Below are positions 19,401 to 24,800 of a stretch of DNA of 64,000 nt, piece by piece. The stretch is taken from assembly GCA_031213475.1 (NCBI GenBank), contig JARUPZ010000027.1, forward strand, positions 4,086,569-4,150,568. Reading direction: 5' to 3'. How positions within the stretch are numbered: position 1 is the stretch's first letter; every line of letters begins with the position of its first letter. A program made the translations under genes and the position numbers. Source of the stretch: Nereocystis luetkeana (Eukaryota > Sar > Phaeophyceae > Laminariales > Laminariaceae). The notes under the pieces are model-generated. The model worked only from the letters and a program-made list of their open reading frames with translations. It did not search any database and was not told the origin of the DNA.

Positions 19401-21820
19401 GTTCCACCACGTCGGGTAACACCGGTGCCGTCATGATCGGCAGCGGTGCAGCCACAGCCGGAGCGGGTGGTATGCTGAGTCTGACCGTCGGGAGCGGGAC
19501 AACGGGAGTCGGTGGCTCTGTGAACCTCGTGGCTGGAGATTCTGGCGATAACATCGGCGGCTCGCTTTCAATCGCGAGCGGGTCGGGCACTGCCTCGACA
19601 AGTGGATCCATCTCAATCCGATCGCCCGATGCTGGCGCCGCCGGCGTGAGCGGCGGCCTAGTGTTCAGCTCGGGCACGAGCGGCTCGGGCAACAGCGGGA
19701 GTGTGTTGATCGGCAGTGGCGCCGCCACGTCGGGAGCTGGAGGGGCGGTGAGTCTGACGGTAGGAACAAGCACATATTCCGAAGGAGGTTTACTAACATT
19801 GGCAGCTGGCACGGGTGTTGCGGGGGGTTCAATATCAATGGAGGCGGGTGCCGGCACGACAGCAAAGGGCGGTTCTTTGAGTATGGCGGCGGGCTTCGGA
19901 CATACCGGTGGAGACCTATATGTCGAGGGAGGGCAGGGCACAGCGGACACGGGTGGTATGATCACCGTCACGGCGGGGCAAGGAGCTTCGAGCGGTGGAG
20001 CTCTCAAGGTGGCCGCCGGGGAAGGTTTACTGGACTATGGCGGGGTGCTAACGATGAAGGCGGGCGAAGGGAGCCAAACCGGTGGGGCACTTGATATAGC
20101 ATCTGGACAGGGTGGCACAAGTCTGGGAGGAGACCTACGCGTGTCTGCCGGAGCAAGCACAAGCGCAACTGGTGGTACGCTATCCCTTTCAGGTGGTAGC
20201 GGGTCACTTGGCGGTGGTTTCGTGGCCGTCGTAAGTGGAACCGTTGCCACTGGCGATAGTGGGGCTATCACCATTGCATCTGCCGCAGCGGGAACCACGG
20301 GAAATAGTGGCACTATGACCCTCAGCTCGGGCTCCACTACGTCGGGTGACACTGGTGCCGTCATGATCGGCAGCGGTGCAGCCACGAGCGGATCGGGCGG
20401 TATGCTTAGTCTGACGGTGGGTAGTGGCACAACGGGCGTAGGCGGAAAAGTAAGTATCGTTGCTGGGGACTCCGACGATGACGTCGGCGGCGCGGTGTCG
20501 ATCGCAAGCGGGTCGGGTACTGGTTCCACCAGTGGGGCGCTCACAATCCGATCGCCAGACGCCGGCACCACTGGCACTAGCGGCAGTGTGGTGTTCAGCT
20601 CAGGGGCCAGCAGCTCCGGCAACAGCGGCTCAGTACTGATCGGAAGCGGGGCCGCCACGTTGGGTGCAGGCGGGGCGGTGAGTTTAACGGTGGGTACGAG
20701 TGCAGACTCCACAGGAGGGATACTCACGTTGGCGGCAGGCACGGGCGTGACAGGTGGTACTATCTTGATGGCGGCAGGCACTGGCACGGCTGCTACTGGT
20801 GGTGCTGTAAGTATAGCAGCGGGCCTCGGATACAGTGGAGGTGCCGTTTCCATAGTGGCTGGTGAGGGAACCACGGATACAGGTGGGGCAGTCACCGTTA
20901 CGGCGGGACAAGGAGACGTGATCGGTGGGGCCCTCAGTATGACTGCTGGGCTCGGTGGCACGGGCGCAGGAGGAGATATTAGTGTATCTGCGGGCACAAG
21001 CACCTCTGCGAACGGAGGCTCGCTGACCATGGTCGGTGGCAGCGGAGACACGGGTGGCGGTCTGGTGACTATCACAAGTGGAGCTGTTGCCAGTGGAGAC
21101 AGCGGAACGGTCACCGTCTCGTCCGCCGCAACGGGGTCGACGGGAAACAGCGGGGACATATATTTTAGCTCGGGATCCAGCGCGTCAGGAAATACCGGTG
21201 CAATCATGATCGGTAGTGGTGTAGCCACGGGCGGAGCGGGTGGTACGCTAAGTCTGACTGTGGGTAGCGGCACGACGGGAATTGGCGGTGCTATCAGTTT
21301 GGCGGCCGGGAACTCCGGTAATAACGTGGGCGGTGCAGTGTCAATCGAAAGCGGATCGGGCACCACATCTTCCAGCGGATCAGTGACAATCAGATCGGTG
21401 GATGCCGGAACGTCAGGCGTGAGTGGTGACATAGTGCTCAGCTCGGGCATCAGCAGCTCGGGCAATAGTGGCACGGTGCTGATCGGTAGTGGGGCGGCAA
21501 CGTCGGGGGCTGGCGGAGCGGTGAGTTTGACGATAGGTACGAGCACATCCGCTGGAGGAGGGGTACTCACATTGGCTGCTGGTGCCGGCATAACTGGTGG
21601 TCCGCTGTTGATGGAGGCCGGCACCGGCACATCGTCTACTGGAGGAGCCGTTAGCATTTCGGCAGGGTTGGGATCCACAGGGGGTGGTCTCTCTATCGCG
21701 GCAGGAAAGGGCACCATCGATACTGGTGGGTCCATTTCCGTCACGGCGGGGCAAGGAGCCGCGATTGGAGGTGCGCTCAGTGTCGCAGCAGGGCTCGGCG
21801 GCACGGGGGGGGGGGGGTGA
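2..21820 (+). CDS. Giant Gly/Ser/Thr-rich solenoid-like repeat protein, part 1 (5' partial, ends at a G13 frameshift)
   Basis: This frame is already open at base 2 and encodes repeat sequence there, so the true start lies upstream; the TTG at 56 and the ATG at 68 are internal codons. It encodes about 7,270 residues made only of units of 13-16 residues: GG or SG, a short alternating-hydrophobic strand (AVSI, SLTL, TVTI), then AG/SG and a GxGxT-type turn. Units build 26 modules, each marked by IRSPDAG or a variant. Proline is almost confined to that marker. I noticed no cysteine and very few Lys, so the chain is acidic. No signal peptide, membrane segment or catalytic motif is visible. Known Gly-rich beta-solenoids have similar strand/turn alternation, so an extended extracellular fibre is plausible but inferred. 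The TGA at 21,818-21,820 lies in mid-module right after 13 G and is probably not the biological end. I recognise no named family. Confidence 0.85.
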   Translation, partial: GGSVSIAAGLGTAGGEVGLIAGMGTVSVGGEISLAAGQGATIGGAVSITAGHGATGGGVVALTSGGVAVGNSGTVNILSAAAGTTGNSGILTFSSGSTTSGNTGSVMIGSGAASNGQAGLLSLTVGDTDSGAGGLVQMAAGLSTDTTGGAVTISSGSGTATSSGTVSIRSPDAGTAGVSGDLVFSSGSSSSGDSGTILMGSGAATSGAGGAVSLTVGTSTFTTGGSLTLAAGTGVTGGLVSVAAGTGSTSTGGAVRTAAGLGSTGGAFAVVAGQGTTNAGGAITVDAGEGATVGGAVSIKAGLGGSGLGGDVSVSAGGSTSSDGGSVTIVGGSGNIGGGVVDVTSGAVTTGNSGTVTILSAAAGTTGNSGIMSFSSGSTTSGNTGSVMIGSGKATDGQAGLLSLTVGDTDSGAGGLVQLTAGLSTDTTGGAVTISSGSGTATSSGAVSIRSPDAGTAGVSGDLVFSSGSSSSGDSGTVLIGSGAATSGAGGAVSLTVGTSTFTTGGSLTLAAGTGVTGGLVSVAAGTGSTSTGGAVKTAAGLGSTGGAFAVVAGQGTTDAGGAVTLAAGEGATMGGALSVKGGRGDSGDGGDVSVSAGGSTSSDGGSVTIVGGSGGTGGGVVDVTSGAVTTGNSGAVTILSAAAGTTGNSGIMAFSSGSTSSGNTGGVMIGSGAASNGQAGLLSLTVGDTDSGAGGLVQLTAGLSTDTTGGAVTLSSGAGTATSSGAVSIRSPDAGTAGVSGDLVFSSGSSSSGNSGAVSIGSGAATSGAGGAVSLTVGTSTFTTGGSLTLAAGTGITGGLVSVAAGTGSTSMGGSVSVAAGLGTAGGEVDITAGHGTVSAGGEISLAAGQGATTGGMVTIMAGHGVSRGGLVTVTSGAVTTGDSGTVTIFSAAAGSTGNSGILAFSSGSTTSGNTGSVMIGSGKATDGQAGLLSLTVGDTDSGAGGLVQLTAGLSTDTTGGAVSISSGAGTATSSGAVSIRSPDAGTAGVSGDLVFSSGSSSSGDSGTVLIGSGAATSGAGGAVSLTVGTSTFTTGGSLTLAAGTGVTGGLVSVAAGTGSTSTGGAVSTAAGLGSTGGAFAVVAGQGTTAAGGAVTVDAGEGATVGGAVSIKAGLGGLGDGGDVSVSAGGSTSSDGGSVTIVGGSGDIGGGRVDVTSGAVTTGNSGTVTILSAAAGSTGNSGILAFSSGSTTSGNTGSVMIGSGSATGGRAGLLSLSVGDTDSGAGGLVQIAAGLSTDTTGGAVSISSGAGTATSSGAVSIRSPDAGTAGVSGDLVFSSGSSSSGDSGTVLIGSGAATSGAGGAVSLTVGTSTFTTGGSLTLAAGTGVTGGLVSVAAGTGSTSTGGAVSTAAGLGSTGGAFAVVAGQGTTAAGGAVTVDAGEGATVGGAVSIKAGLGGLGDGGDVSVSAGESTSSDGGSVTIVGGSGDIGGGVVDVTSGAVTTGNSGTVTIMSAAAGTTGNSGIMAFSSGSTTSGNTGSVMIGSGLATGGSGGLLSFTVGSGTTGVGGGVNVVAGDSGDDIGGAVFIESGAGTLSSSGPVTIRSPDAGTAGSSGELVFSSGSSSSGNSGMVMIGSGAATSGAGGAVSLTVGTSTSSLGGALTLAAGTGVTGGLVSVLAGTGSTATGGAVSVAAGLGFSGGDVLVTAGQGTTDVGGGITATAGQGDTSGGFFNIAAGEGISTVGGEFTIEAGKGSQTGGALSIEAGIGGTGPGGDVSITAGSSTTVTGGSLTMVGGSGDIGGGLVAVTSGATTTGDSGTVTILSAAAGSTGSSGTMVFSSGSTTSGNTGAIMLGSGAATDGAGGMVSLTVGGGTIGVGGELNVVGGNSGDNVGGSVSVSSGSGATSSSGSVMIRSPDAGTAGVSGDLLFSSGASTSGNSGAILIGSGAATSGAGGAVSLTVGTSTFSEGGRLTLAAGTGVTGGPVLISAGTGMTATGGAVSIAAGLGHTGGAFVVVAGKGTTYAGGEISVTAGQGAVTGGAVSLGAGLGGSGAGGDVSVSAGTSTFSNGGSLTMVGGSGDTGGGLVSITSGDVTTGDSGTVQILSAAAGTTGNSGVMTFSSGSTTSGNTGAVMIGSGSATGGAGGLLSLTVGSGTTGVGGAVNLVAGDSSGDVGGAISIASGSGTGSTSGSIAIRSPDAGTTGVSGGLVFSSGTSTSGDSGTVLIGSGAATSGAGGAVSLTVGTSTFSEGGGLTLAAGTGVTGGYVSLMAGTGSSAVGGTIDVAAGAGHTGGDLFMVAGEGTTDIGGVITVIAGQGETAGGSFSIAAGLGGTETGGDVSISAGISTNADGGTLNIVGGSGATSGGLLSVTSGAVTTGDSGAVTILSAAAGTTGNSGIMAFSSGSTTTGNTGAVMIGSGSAINGAGGILSLTVGAGTAGVGGAVNMVAGDSDNDVGGAVSIVSGSGTTSTSGSVTIRSPEAGTAGASGDLAFSSGSSSSGNSGAVLIGSGAATSGAGGAVSMTVGTSTFAEGGYLTLAAGTGVTGGLISVEAGTGTTAAGGGMSMASGLGYTGGDISVVAGQGTTDAGGVVTVIAGQGGNDGGAVSISAGDGASTLGGALSMTAGDGGQTGGDLSIMAGLGGTSAGGDASVAAGDSSGANGGSISVIGGSGNTGGGSVSVTSGAVITGDSGAVTILSAVAGTIGNSGTMVLSSGSTTSGNTGAVMIGSGAAANGAGGMMSMTVGSGTTGVGGELNLAAGDSDDDIGGAISIASGSGVSSTSGSIRIRSPNAGTMGVSGDLVFSSGSSSSGNSGEVLIGTGAATLGAGGAISLTVGTSTVAEGGALTLAAGTGVAGGPVSLAAGTGSTATGGDLSIAAGLGNTGGALRIMAGRGTADTGGTVTITAGEGAVIGGSVSLGAGLGGSGAGGDVSVSAGTSTFSDGGSLTMVGGSGDTGGGLVSITSGGVTTGDSGTVQILSAAAGTTGNSGAMVFSSGSTTSGNTGAVMVGSGAATGGAGGMLSLTVGSGTTGAGGMVNLVAGDSSGDVGGAVSIASGSGTGSTSGSIAIRSPDAGTTGVSGDLVFSSGSSSSGNSGTVLIGSGAATSGSGGAVSLTVGTGTLAEGGALTLAAGTGVTGGAVSMAAGSGTSSNGGAVSVSAGLGYTGGNALVTAGQGTFDAGGYVMVTAGQGAITGGALSIEAGLGGTGFGGDVSISAGDSTSADGGSLTIVGGSGSTGGGVVTITSGGVSTGESGVVSITSAIAGTTGNSGILEFSSGSTTSGNTGAIMIGSGIATNGAGGMLSLTVGSGTTGVGGGVNLIAGDTDDNVGGSVSITSGSGTTSTSGSVNIRSPDAGTAGVSGNMVFSSGASTSGDSGTVLIGSGAATSGAGGAVSLTVGTSTSAEGGVLTLAAGTGMTGGAVTISSGTGDSATGGSNSISAGLGYTGGAITIEAGEGTDEEGGAMSLLAGQGATHGGAVTVTAGGGGVSGGLVAVTSGTVTTGNSGSVTISSAAAGTTGNSGVLAFSSGSTTSSNTGAVMIGSGAATGGAGGMLSLTVGSGTTGVGGAVNLVAGDSSGDVGGAVSIASGSGTGSTSGPIAIRSPDAGTTGVSGGLVFSSGSSSLGNSGAVLIGSGAATSGAGGGVSLTVGTSSFTTGGSLTLAAGTGVTGGPMSMAAGTGTSSTGGTVGIAAGLGYTGGAFSVVSGKGTAGAGGAMTAAAGQGEVAGGSFSLAAGLGGTGVGGDMSVSAGESTAADGGSLIMLGGSGDTSSGLVRVASGVVTTGNSGAVTIESAAAGATGNSGTMTFSSGSTTSGNTGAVMVGSGAATGGAGGMLSLTVGSGTTGVGGKVNLVAGDSSGDVGGAVSIASGSGTGSTSGSIAIRSPDAGTTGVSGDLVFSSGASSSGNSGTVLIGSGAATSGSGGAVSLTVGTGTLAEGGALTLAAGTGVTGGAVSMAAGSGTSSNGGAVSVSAGLGYTGGNALVTAGQGTFDAGGYVMVTAGQGAITGGALSIEAGLGGTGFGGDVSISAGDSTSADGGSLTIVGGSGSTGGGVVTITSGGVSTGESGVVSITSAIAGTTGNSGILEFSSGSTTSGNTGAIMIGSGIATNGAGGMLSLTVGSGTTGVGGGVNLIAGDTDDNVGGSVSITSGSGTTSTSGSVNIRSPDAGTAGVSGNMVFSSGASTSGDSGTVLIGSGAATSGAGGAVSLTVGTSTSAEGGVLTLAAGTGMTGGAVTISSGTGDSATGGSNSISAGLGYTGGAITIEAGEGTDEEGGAMSLLAGQGATDGGAVTVTAGGGGVSGGLVAVTSGTVTTGNSGSVTISSAAAGTTGNSGVLAFSSGSTTSGNTGAVMIGSGAATGGAGGMLSLTVGSGTTGIGGAVNLVAGDSSGDVGGAVSIASGSGTGSTSGPIAIRSPDAGTTGVSGGLVFSSGSSSSGNSGAVLIGSGAATSGAGGAVSLTVGTSSFTTGGSLTLAAGTGVTGGPMSMAAGTGTSSTGGTVGIAAGLGYTGGAFSVVSGKGTAGAGGAMTAAAGQGEVAGGSFSLAAGLGGTGVGGDMSVSAGESTAADGGSLIMLGGSGDTSSGLVRVASGVVTTGNSGAVTIESAAAGATGNSGTITFSSGSTTSGNTGAVMVGSGAATGGAGGMLSLTVGSGTTGVGGKVNLVAGDSSGDVGGAVSIASGSGTGSTSGSIAIRSPDAGTTGVSGDLVFSSGASSSGNSGTVLIGSGAATSGSGGAVSLTVGTGTLAEGGALTLAAGTGVTGGAVSMAAGTGTSSNGGAVSVSAGLGFTGGDVILVAGQGTSSIGGKLVFTGGQGASIGGALSISAGLGVTGVGGDASISAGTSSSVSGGSLTLIGGHGATNGGVVTVTSGAGATGDSGTVTIISEAAGATGNSGVMEFSSGSTTSGNTGAVMIGSGSAIDGAGGMLSLTVGSGTTGVGGAVSLVAGDTDDNAGGSVSIASGSGTTSTSGSVNIRSPDAGTAGVSGNMVFSSGASTSGDSGTVLIGSGAATSGAGGAVSLTVGTSTSAEGGVLTLAAGTGMTGGAVTISSGTGDSATGGSNSISAGLGYTGGAITIEAGEGTDEEGGAMSLLAGQGATDGGAVTVTAGGGGVSGGLVAVTSGTVTTGNSGSVTILSAAAGTTGNSGVLAFSSGSTTSGNTGAVMIGSGAAKGGAGGMLSLTVGSGTTGIGGAVNLVAGDSSGDVGGAVSIASGSGTGSTSGPIAIRSPDAGTTGVSGGLVFSSGSSSSGNSGAVLIGSGAATSGAGGAVSLTVGTSSFTTGGSLTLAAGTGVTGGPMSMAAGTGTSSTGGTVGIAAGLGYTGGAFSVVSGKGTAGAGGAMTAAAGQGEVAGGSFSLAAGLGGTGVGGDMSVSAGESTAADGGSLIMLGGSGDTSSGLVRVASGVVTTGNSGAVTIESAAAGATGNSGTMTFSSGSTTSGNTGAVMVGSGAATGGAGGMLSLTVGSGTTGVGGKVNLVAGDSSGDVGGAVSIASGSGTGSTSGSIAIRSPDAGTTGVSGDLVFSSGASSSGNSGTVLIGSGAATSGSGGAVSLTVGTGTLAEGGALTLAAGTGVTGGAVSMAAGTGTSSNGGAVSVSAGSGHAGGNVALVAGQGTFDVGGSIIFTAGEGVSAGGGVLVGAGLGGTGAGGDVSVTAGASNALTGGGVRIVGGSGASEGGVVAITSGGVTLGDSGIVSILSAPAGTTGNSGVMEFSSGSTTSGNTGAIMIGSGAAIDGAGGMLSLSVGSGTTGVGGAAILVAGDSVDDTGGSVSITSGAGTGSSSGWVMIRSPDAGAAGVSGSLVFSSGTSSSGNSGTVMIGSGTSMSGAGGAVSLTVGTSTLAEGGALTLGAGTGVIGGVVAISAGEGTADIGGDMSVAAGVGVTGGAVSISAGEGTTNGGGDFTVTAGQGATTGGAFVIKAGNGASGGGPVTVTSGVVTIGDSGTVTIESAAAGTTGNSGTVAFSSGSTTSGNTGAVMIGSGAATAGAGGMLSLTVGSGTTGVGGAVNLVAGDSGDNIGGSLSIASGSGTASTSGSISIRSPDAGADGVSGGLVFSSGTSGSGNSGSVLIGSGAATSGVGGAVSLTVGASTFAEGGALTMTAGTGKTGGLASIAAGIGTTSTGGAMSMEAGLGHTGGAILAVAGQGTSDAGGEISIKAGQGAVMGGALDLAAGLGGTGAGGSVSVSAGTSTSSAGGSLTMVGGSGDTGGGLVSITSGDVATGDSGTVTIESAAAGTTGNSGTVAFSSGSTTSGNTGAVMIGSGAATAGAGGMLSLTVGSGTTGVGGAVNLVAGDSGDNIGGSLSIASGSGTASTSGSISIRSPDAGAAGVSGGLVFSSGTSGSGNSGSVLIGSGAATSGVGGAVSLTVGASTFAEGGALTMTAGTGKTGGLASIAAGIGTTSTGGAMSMEAGLGHTGGAILAVAGQGTSDAGGEISIKAGQGAVMGGALDLAAGLGGTGAGGSVSVSAGTSTSSAGGSLTMVGGSGDTSGGLVSITSGDVATGDSGTVTIESAAAGTTGNSGTVAFSSGSTTSGNTGAVMIGSGAATAGAGGMLSLTVGSGTTGVGGSVNLVAGDSGDNIGGSLSIASGSGTASTSGSISIRSPDAGAAGVSGGLVFSSGTSGSGNSGSVLIGSGAATSGAGGAVSLTVGTSTYSEGGLLTLAAGTGVAGGSISMEAGAGTTAKGGSLSMAAGFGHTGGDLYVEGGQGTADTGGMITVTAGQGASSGGALKVAAGEGLLDYGGVLTMKAGEGSQTGGALDIASGQGGTSLGGDLRVSAGASTSATGGTLSLSGGSGSLGGGFVAVVSGTVATGDSGAITIASAAAGTTGNSGTMTLSSGSTTSGDTGAVMIGSGAATSGSGGMLSLTVGSGTTGVGGKVSIVAGDSDDDVGGAVSIASGSGTGSTSGALTIRSPDAGTTGTSGSVVFSSGASSSGNSGSVLIGSGAATLGAGGAVSLTVGTSADSTGGILTLAAGTGVTGGTILMAAGTGTAATGGAVSIAAGLGYSGGAVSIVAGEGTTDTGGAVTVTAGQGDVIGGALSMTAGLGGTGAGGDISVSAGTSTSANGGSLTMVGGSGDTGGGLVTITSGAVASGDSGTVTVSSAATGSTGNSGDIYFSSGSSASGNTGAIMIGSGVATGGAGGTLSLTVGSGTTGIGGAISLAAGNSGNNVGGAVSIESGSGTTSSSGSVTIRSVDAGTSGVSGDIVLSSGISSSGNSGTVLIGSGAATSGAGGAVSLTIGTSTSAGGGVLTLAAGAGITGGPLLMEAGTGTSSTGGAVSISAGLGSTGGGLSIAAGKGTIDTGGSISVTAGQGAAIGGALSVAAGLGGTGGGG
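2945..17932 (+). repeat. Super-period 1: triplets L, L, S, S, S, S (14,988 bp)
   Basis: Six consecutive triplets, each of two 843-bp modules plus a third of 930, 930, 753, 753, 753 and 753 bp. The long modules start at 4631 and 7247. The four short-type triplets are largely one near-identical array. The same L/S order recurs downstream from 17,933, 32,922 and 47,877. Confidence 0.8.
8830..16610 (+). repeat. Higher-order tandem array, 2,439-bp triplet unit, about 3.2 copies
   Basis: Copies offset by 2,439 bp (843+843+753) are near-identical, with markers at 9020/11,459/13,898/16,337, 9863/12,302/14,741 and 10,616/13,055/15,494. Identity fades before about 8,830 and ends near 16,610, where GLGYTGGN is replaced by GSGHAGGN. 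The third copy carries a replaced stretch of equal length at about 14,170-14,590. Confidence 0.85.
17637..19735 (+). repeat. 843-bp tandem module, about 2.5 near-identical copies
   Basis: The copy boundary ggagacagcggaactgttac recurs at about 17,637, 18,480 and 19,323. Differences are few, for example Asp versus Ala shortly after the marker (AGADGVSG versus AGAAGVSG). The third copy breaks off near 19,735. This is duplication of a single module inside one triplet. Confidence 0.85.
20281..20765 (+). repeat. Dispersed near-identical block, partner at 24,584-25,068
   Basis: About 485 bp around the module marked at 20,549 nearly match the block around the marker at 24,852, which is itself repeated in each copy of the second 2,439-bp array. 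The two lie 4,303 bp apart on opposite sides of the 13-G run, in frames 2 and 3 respectively. Identity stops sharply after the ACAGGTGGTACTATC element. Confidence 0.8.
21805..21817 (+). other. 13-G homopolymer causing a +1 frameshift
   Basis: Thirteen consecutive G sit where related modules read GGTGxGGD. Twelve G would give T-G-G-G-G-D-M-S in frame; thirteen give an immediate TGA. The landmark interval that spans it (21,392 to 22,236) is 844 bp, against 843 for its class, and is the only interval in the window not divisible by three. Other G runs I noticed are at most about 8 long. Possible explanations are a homopolymer sequencing or assembly error, a phase-variable slippage tract, or a recent inactivating insertion. 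Confidence 0.9.
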
Positions 21821-24800
21821 CATGAGTATCTCGGCGGGTGCTAGTACCTCAGTTGGTGGAGGTTCGCTGACAATGATCGGGGGGAGCGGGGCAACAGGAA
21901 GTGGTCTTGTCGCTATCAAGAGCGGGGGGGTCACCACCGGAGACAGTGGGACCGTTACTATCTCATCCGCCATAGCGGGATCCACGGGTAACAGCGGTGA
22001 ACTGGCCTTCAGCTCGGGATCAACCACATCGGGCAATACTGGTGCAATCATGATCGGCAGCGGTGCAGCCACGGACGGAGCGGGAGGTATGCTGAGTTTG
22101 ACGGTGGGGAGCGGCACTACAGGAGTCGGTGGGGCCATGAACATGATGGCCGGAGACTCTGACGACAACGTCGGCGGTGCAGTAGCAATTGCTAGTGGGT
22201 CGGGCACAGGCTCGTCGAGCGGACCGGTGACAATCCAATCACCTAACGCCGGCACTTCGGGTGCAAGTGGTAACTTGGTTTTCAGCTCCGGGACCAGTAG
22301 TGCGGGTAACAGCGGTACGGTGCTGATCGGCAGTGGCGCCGCCACGTCCGGAGCTGGTGGGGCGGTAAGTCTGACGGTGGGTACGAGCACATCTGCCGTA
22401 GGCGGTTCGCTCACGTTAGCAGCTGGTACGGGGACCACTGGAGGACCTATGTCGATGACTGCCGGCACTGGCACGACAGGGACAGGTGGTGCTGTCAGCA
22501 TTGCAGCGGCCTTGGGGCCCACTGGGGGGGACTTGTCGGTCGTGGCTGGACAAGGCACGACGGACACGGGTGGAGCAATCATTGTATCGGCAGGGCAGGG
22601 AGCCACAAGCGGTGGTACGCTTGGAATTGCGGCGGGAAACGGAGTTTCTGACCTTGGTGGGACATTGACTATCGTAGCCGGTGACGGTGGCGTAACAGGT
22701 GGGGCGCTAACCTTTGCTGCCGGGCTCGGTGGCACCGGTTTAGGGGGGGATGTAAGTATATCTGCGGGTGATAGTACCTCTACCAACGGGGGCACGCTGA
22801 CCATGGTCGGCGGCAGTGGGGCCACGGCCGGTGGTTCCGTGGCCGTTACGAGCGGAGCTGTCACCACCGGAGACAGTGGATCTGTCGCCATACTATCGTC
22901 CACAGCGGGATCCACGGGTAATAGTGGGACTATGATTTTCAGTTCTGGCACAACAACTTCGGGCAATACCGGCGCCGTCATGATCGGTAGCGGTGCAGCC
23001 ACGAACGGAGCGGGCGGTATGTTGAGCTTAACTGTAGGTAGCGGCACGTCGGGAGTCGGCGGCTCCGTTACACTGATGGCCGGGGACTCCAGTGACATTG
23101 TCGGTGGCTCGATATCGATCGCCAGCGGGTCAGGCACAACATCGTCGAGCGGATCGGTGACGATACAATCGCGGAATGCCGGAAGTACGGGTGTAAGCGG
23201 TGGCATGGTATTCAGCTCGGGGACCAGTAGCTCGGGCGACAGCGGCACGGTGCTGATTGGTAGTGGTGCTGCCACGTCGGGAGCAGGCGGGGAGGTGAGC
23301 TTGACGGTAGGCACAAGCATATCTGCCAAAGGAGGAGCGCTGACACTAGCTGCAGGTACAGGTGTTACTGGAGGATCTGTGTCAATGGTGGCAGGCACCG
23401 GCACATCAGCTACAGGTGGTGATGTCGACGTCGCGGCGGGTCTCGGACCTACTGGTGGTGCCTTGTCCGTCGAGGGCGGACGGGGAACCGCAGATACAGG
23501 TGGGGCGATCACTGTAACATCGGGACAAGGAGCAGCTATCGGAGGCGCACTCAGCCTCGCTGCCGGCCCCGGTGGTACAGGCGCAGGAGGAGACGCAAGT
23601 ATTACGGCAGGCACGAGCTCACTTGCGAACGGGGGCTCACTAACTTTAACCGGCGGCGACGGATCCACCGTTGGCGGTCTCGTCCATGTTACAAGCGGGA
23701 CTTCCACAACCGGATACAGTGGAGCGGTCACTATCTTGTCCGCTGCAGCGGGGACCACGGGGAACAGTGGCACCATGACCCTCAGCTCGGGTTCTACCAC
23801 GTCGGGCAACACCGGCGCCATCATGATTGGCAGCGGTGCAGCTATAGACGGAGCGGGCGGTATGCTGAGCCTGACAGTGGGCACCGGCACGTCGGGAGTC
23901 GGCGGCGCCGCAAATCTCGTTGCTGGGGACTCCGATGACAATGTTGGTGGCTCGATATCGATCGCAAGCGGGTCAGGTACTGCCTCGACCAGTGGATCGG
24001 TGACAATTCGATCACCGAACGCTGGCACTACTGGCGCTAGTGGAGATATGGTCTTCAGCTCGGGTACAAGCAGCTCGGGGGACAGTGGCACGGTGCTGAT
24101 TGGAAGTGGTGCTGCCACGTCCGGAGCAGGCGGGGCGGTGAGCTTGACCGTGGGTACAAGCACATCGGCCAAAGGAGGAGCGCTGACGTTGGCTGCAGGT
24201 ACAGGTGTCACTGGAGGAGCTGTGTCAATGGTGGCAGGCACCGGCACATCGGCGACCGGTGGCGATGTCGACATCGCGGCGGGTCTCGGACCTACTGGTG
24301 GTGCCTTGTCCGTCGAGGCCGGACAGGGTACCTCAGACACGGGTGGGGCGATCACCGTAACATCGGGACAAGGAACAGCTATGGGAGGAGCGCTCAGCCT
24401 CGCAGCTGGACTCGGTGGTACGGGCGTGGGAGGAGATGTTACTGTTTCCGCGGGTACCAGTACATCTGCCGCCGGGGGATCGATTTCCATGGCAGCGGGT
24501 GGTGGGCTCACCGATGGGGGCCTCGTAGACGTTACGAGTGGGGCTGGCACCAACGGAGACAGCGGATCAGTCACAATTTTGTCCGCCGCAGCGGGAACCA
24601 CGGGAAAGAGCGGTACCATGACCCTCAGCTCGGGCTCCACTACGTCGGGTGACACTGGTGCCGTCATGATCGGCAGCGGTGCAGCCACGAGCGGATCGGG
24701 CGGTATGCTTAGTCTGACGGTGGGTAGTGGCACAACGGGCGTAGGCGGGAAAGTAAGTATCGTTGCTGGGGACTCCGACGATGACGTCGGCGGCGCGGTG

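Noticed and set aside
21822..21824. ATG after the TGA as the start of a second, separate gene
   Set aside because: It lies in mid-module, the preceding G run is not a normal ribosome-binding site, and removing one G restores the frame and the 843-bp period exactly.
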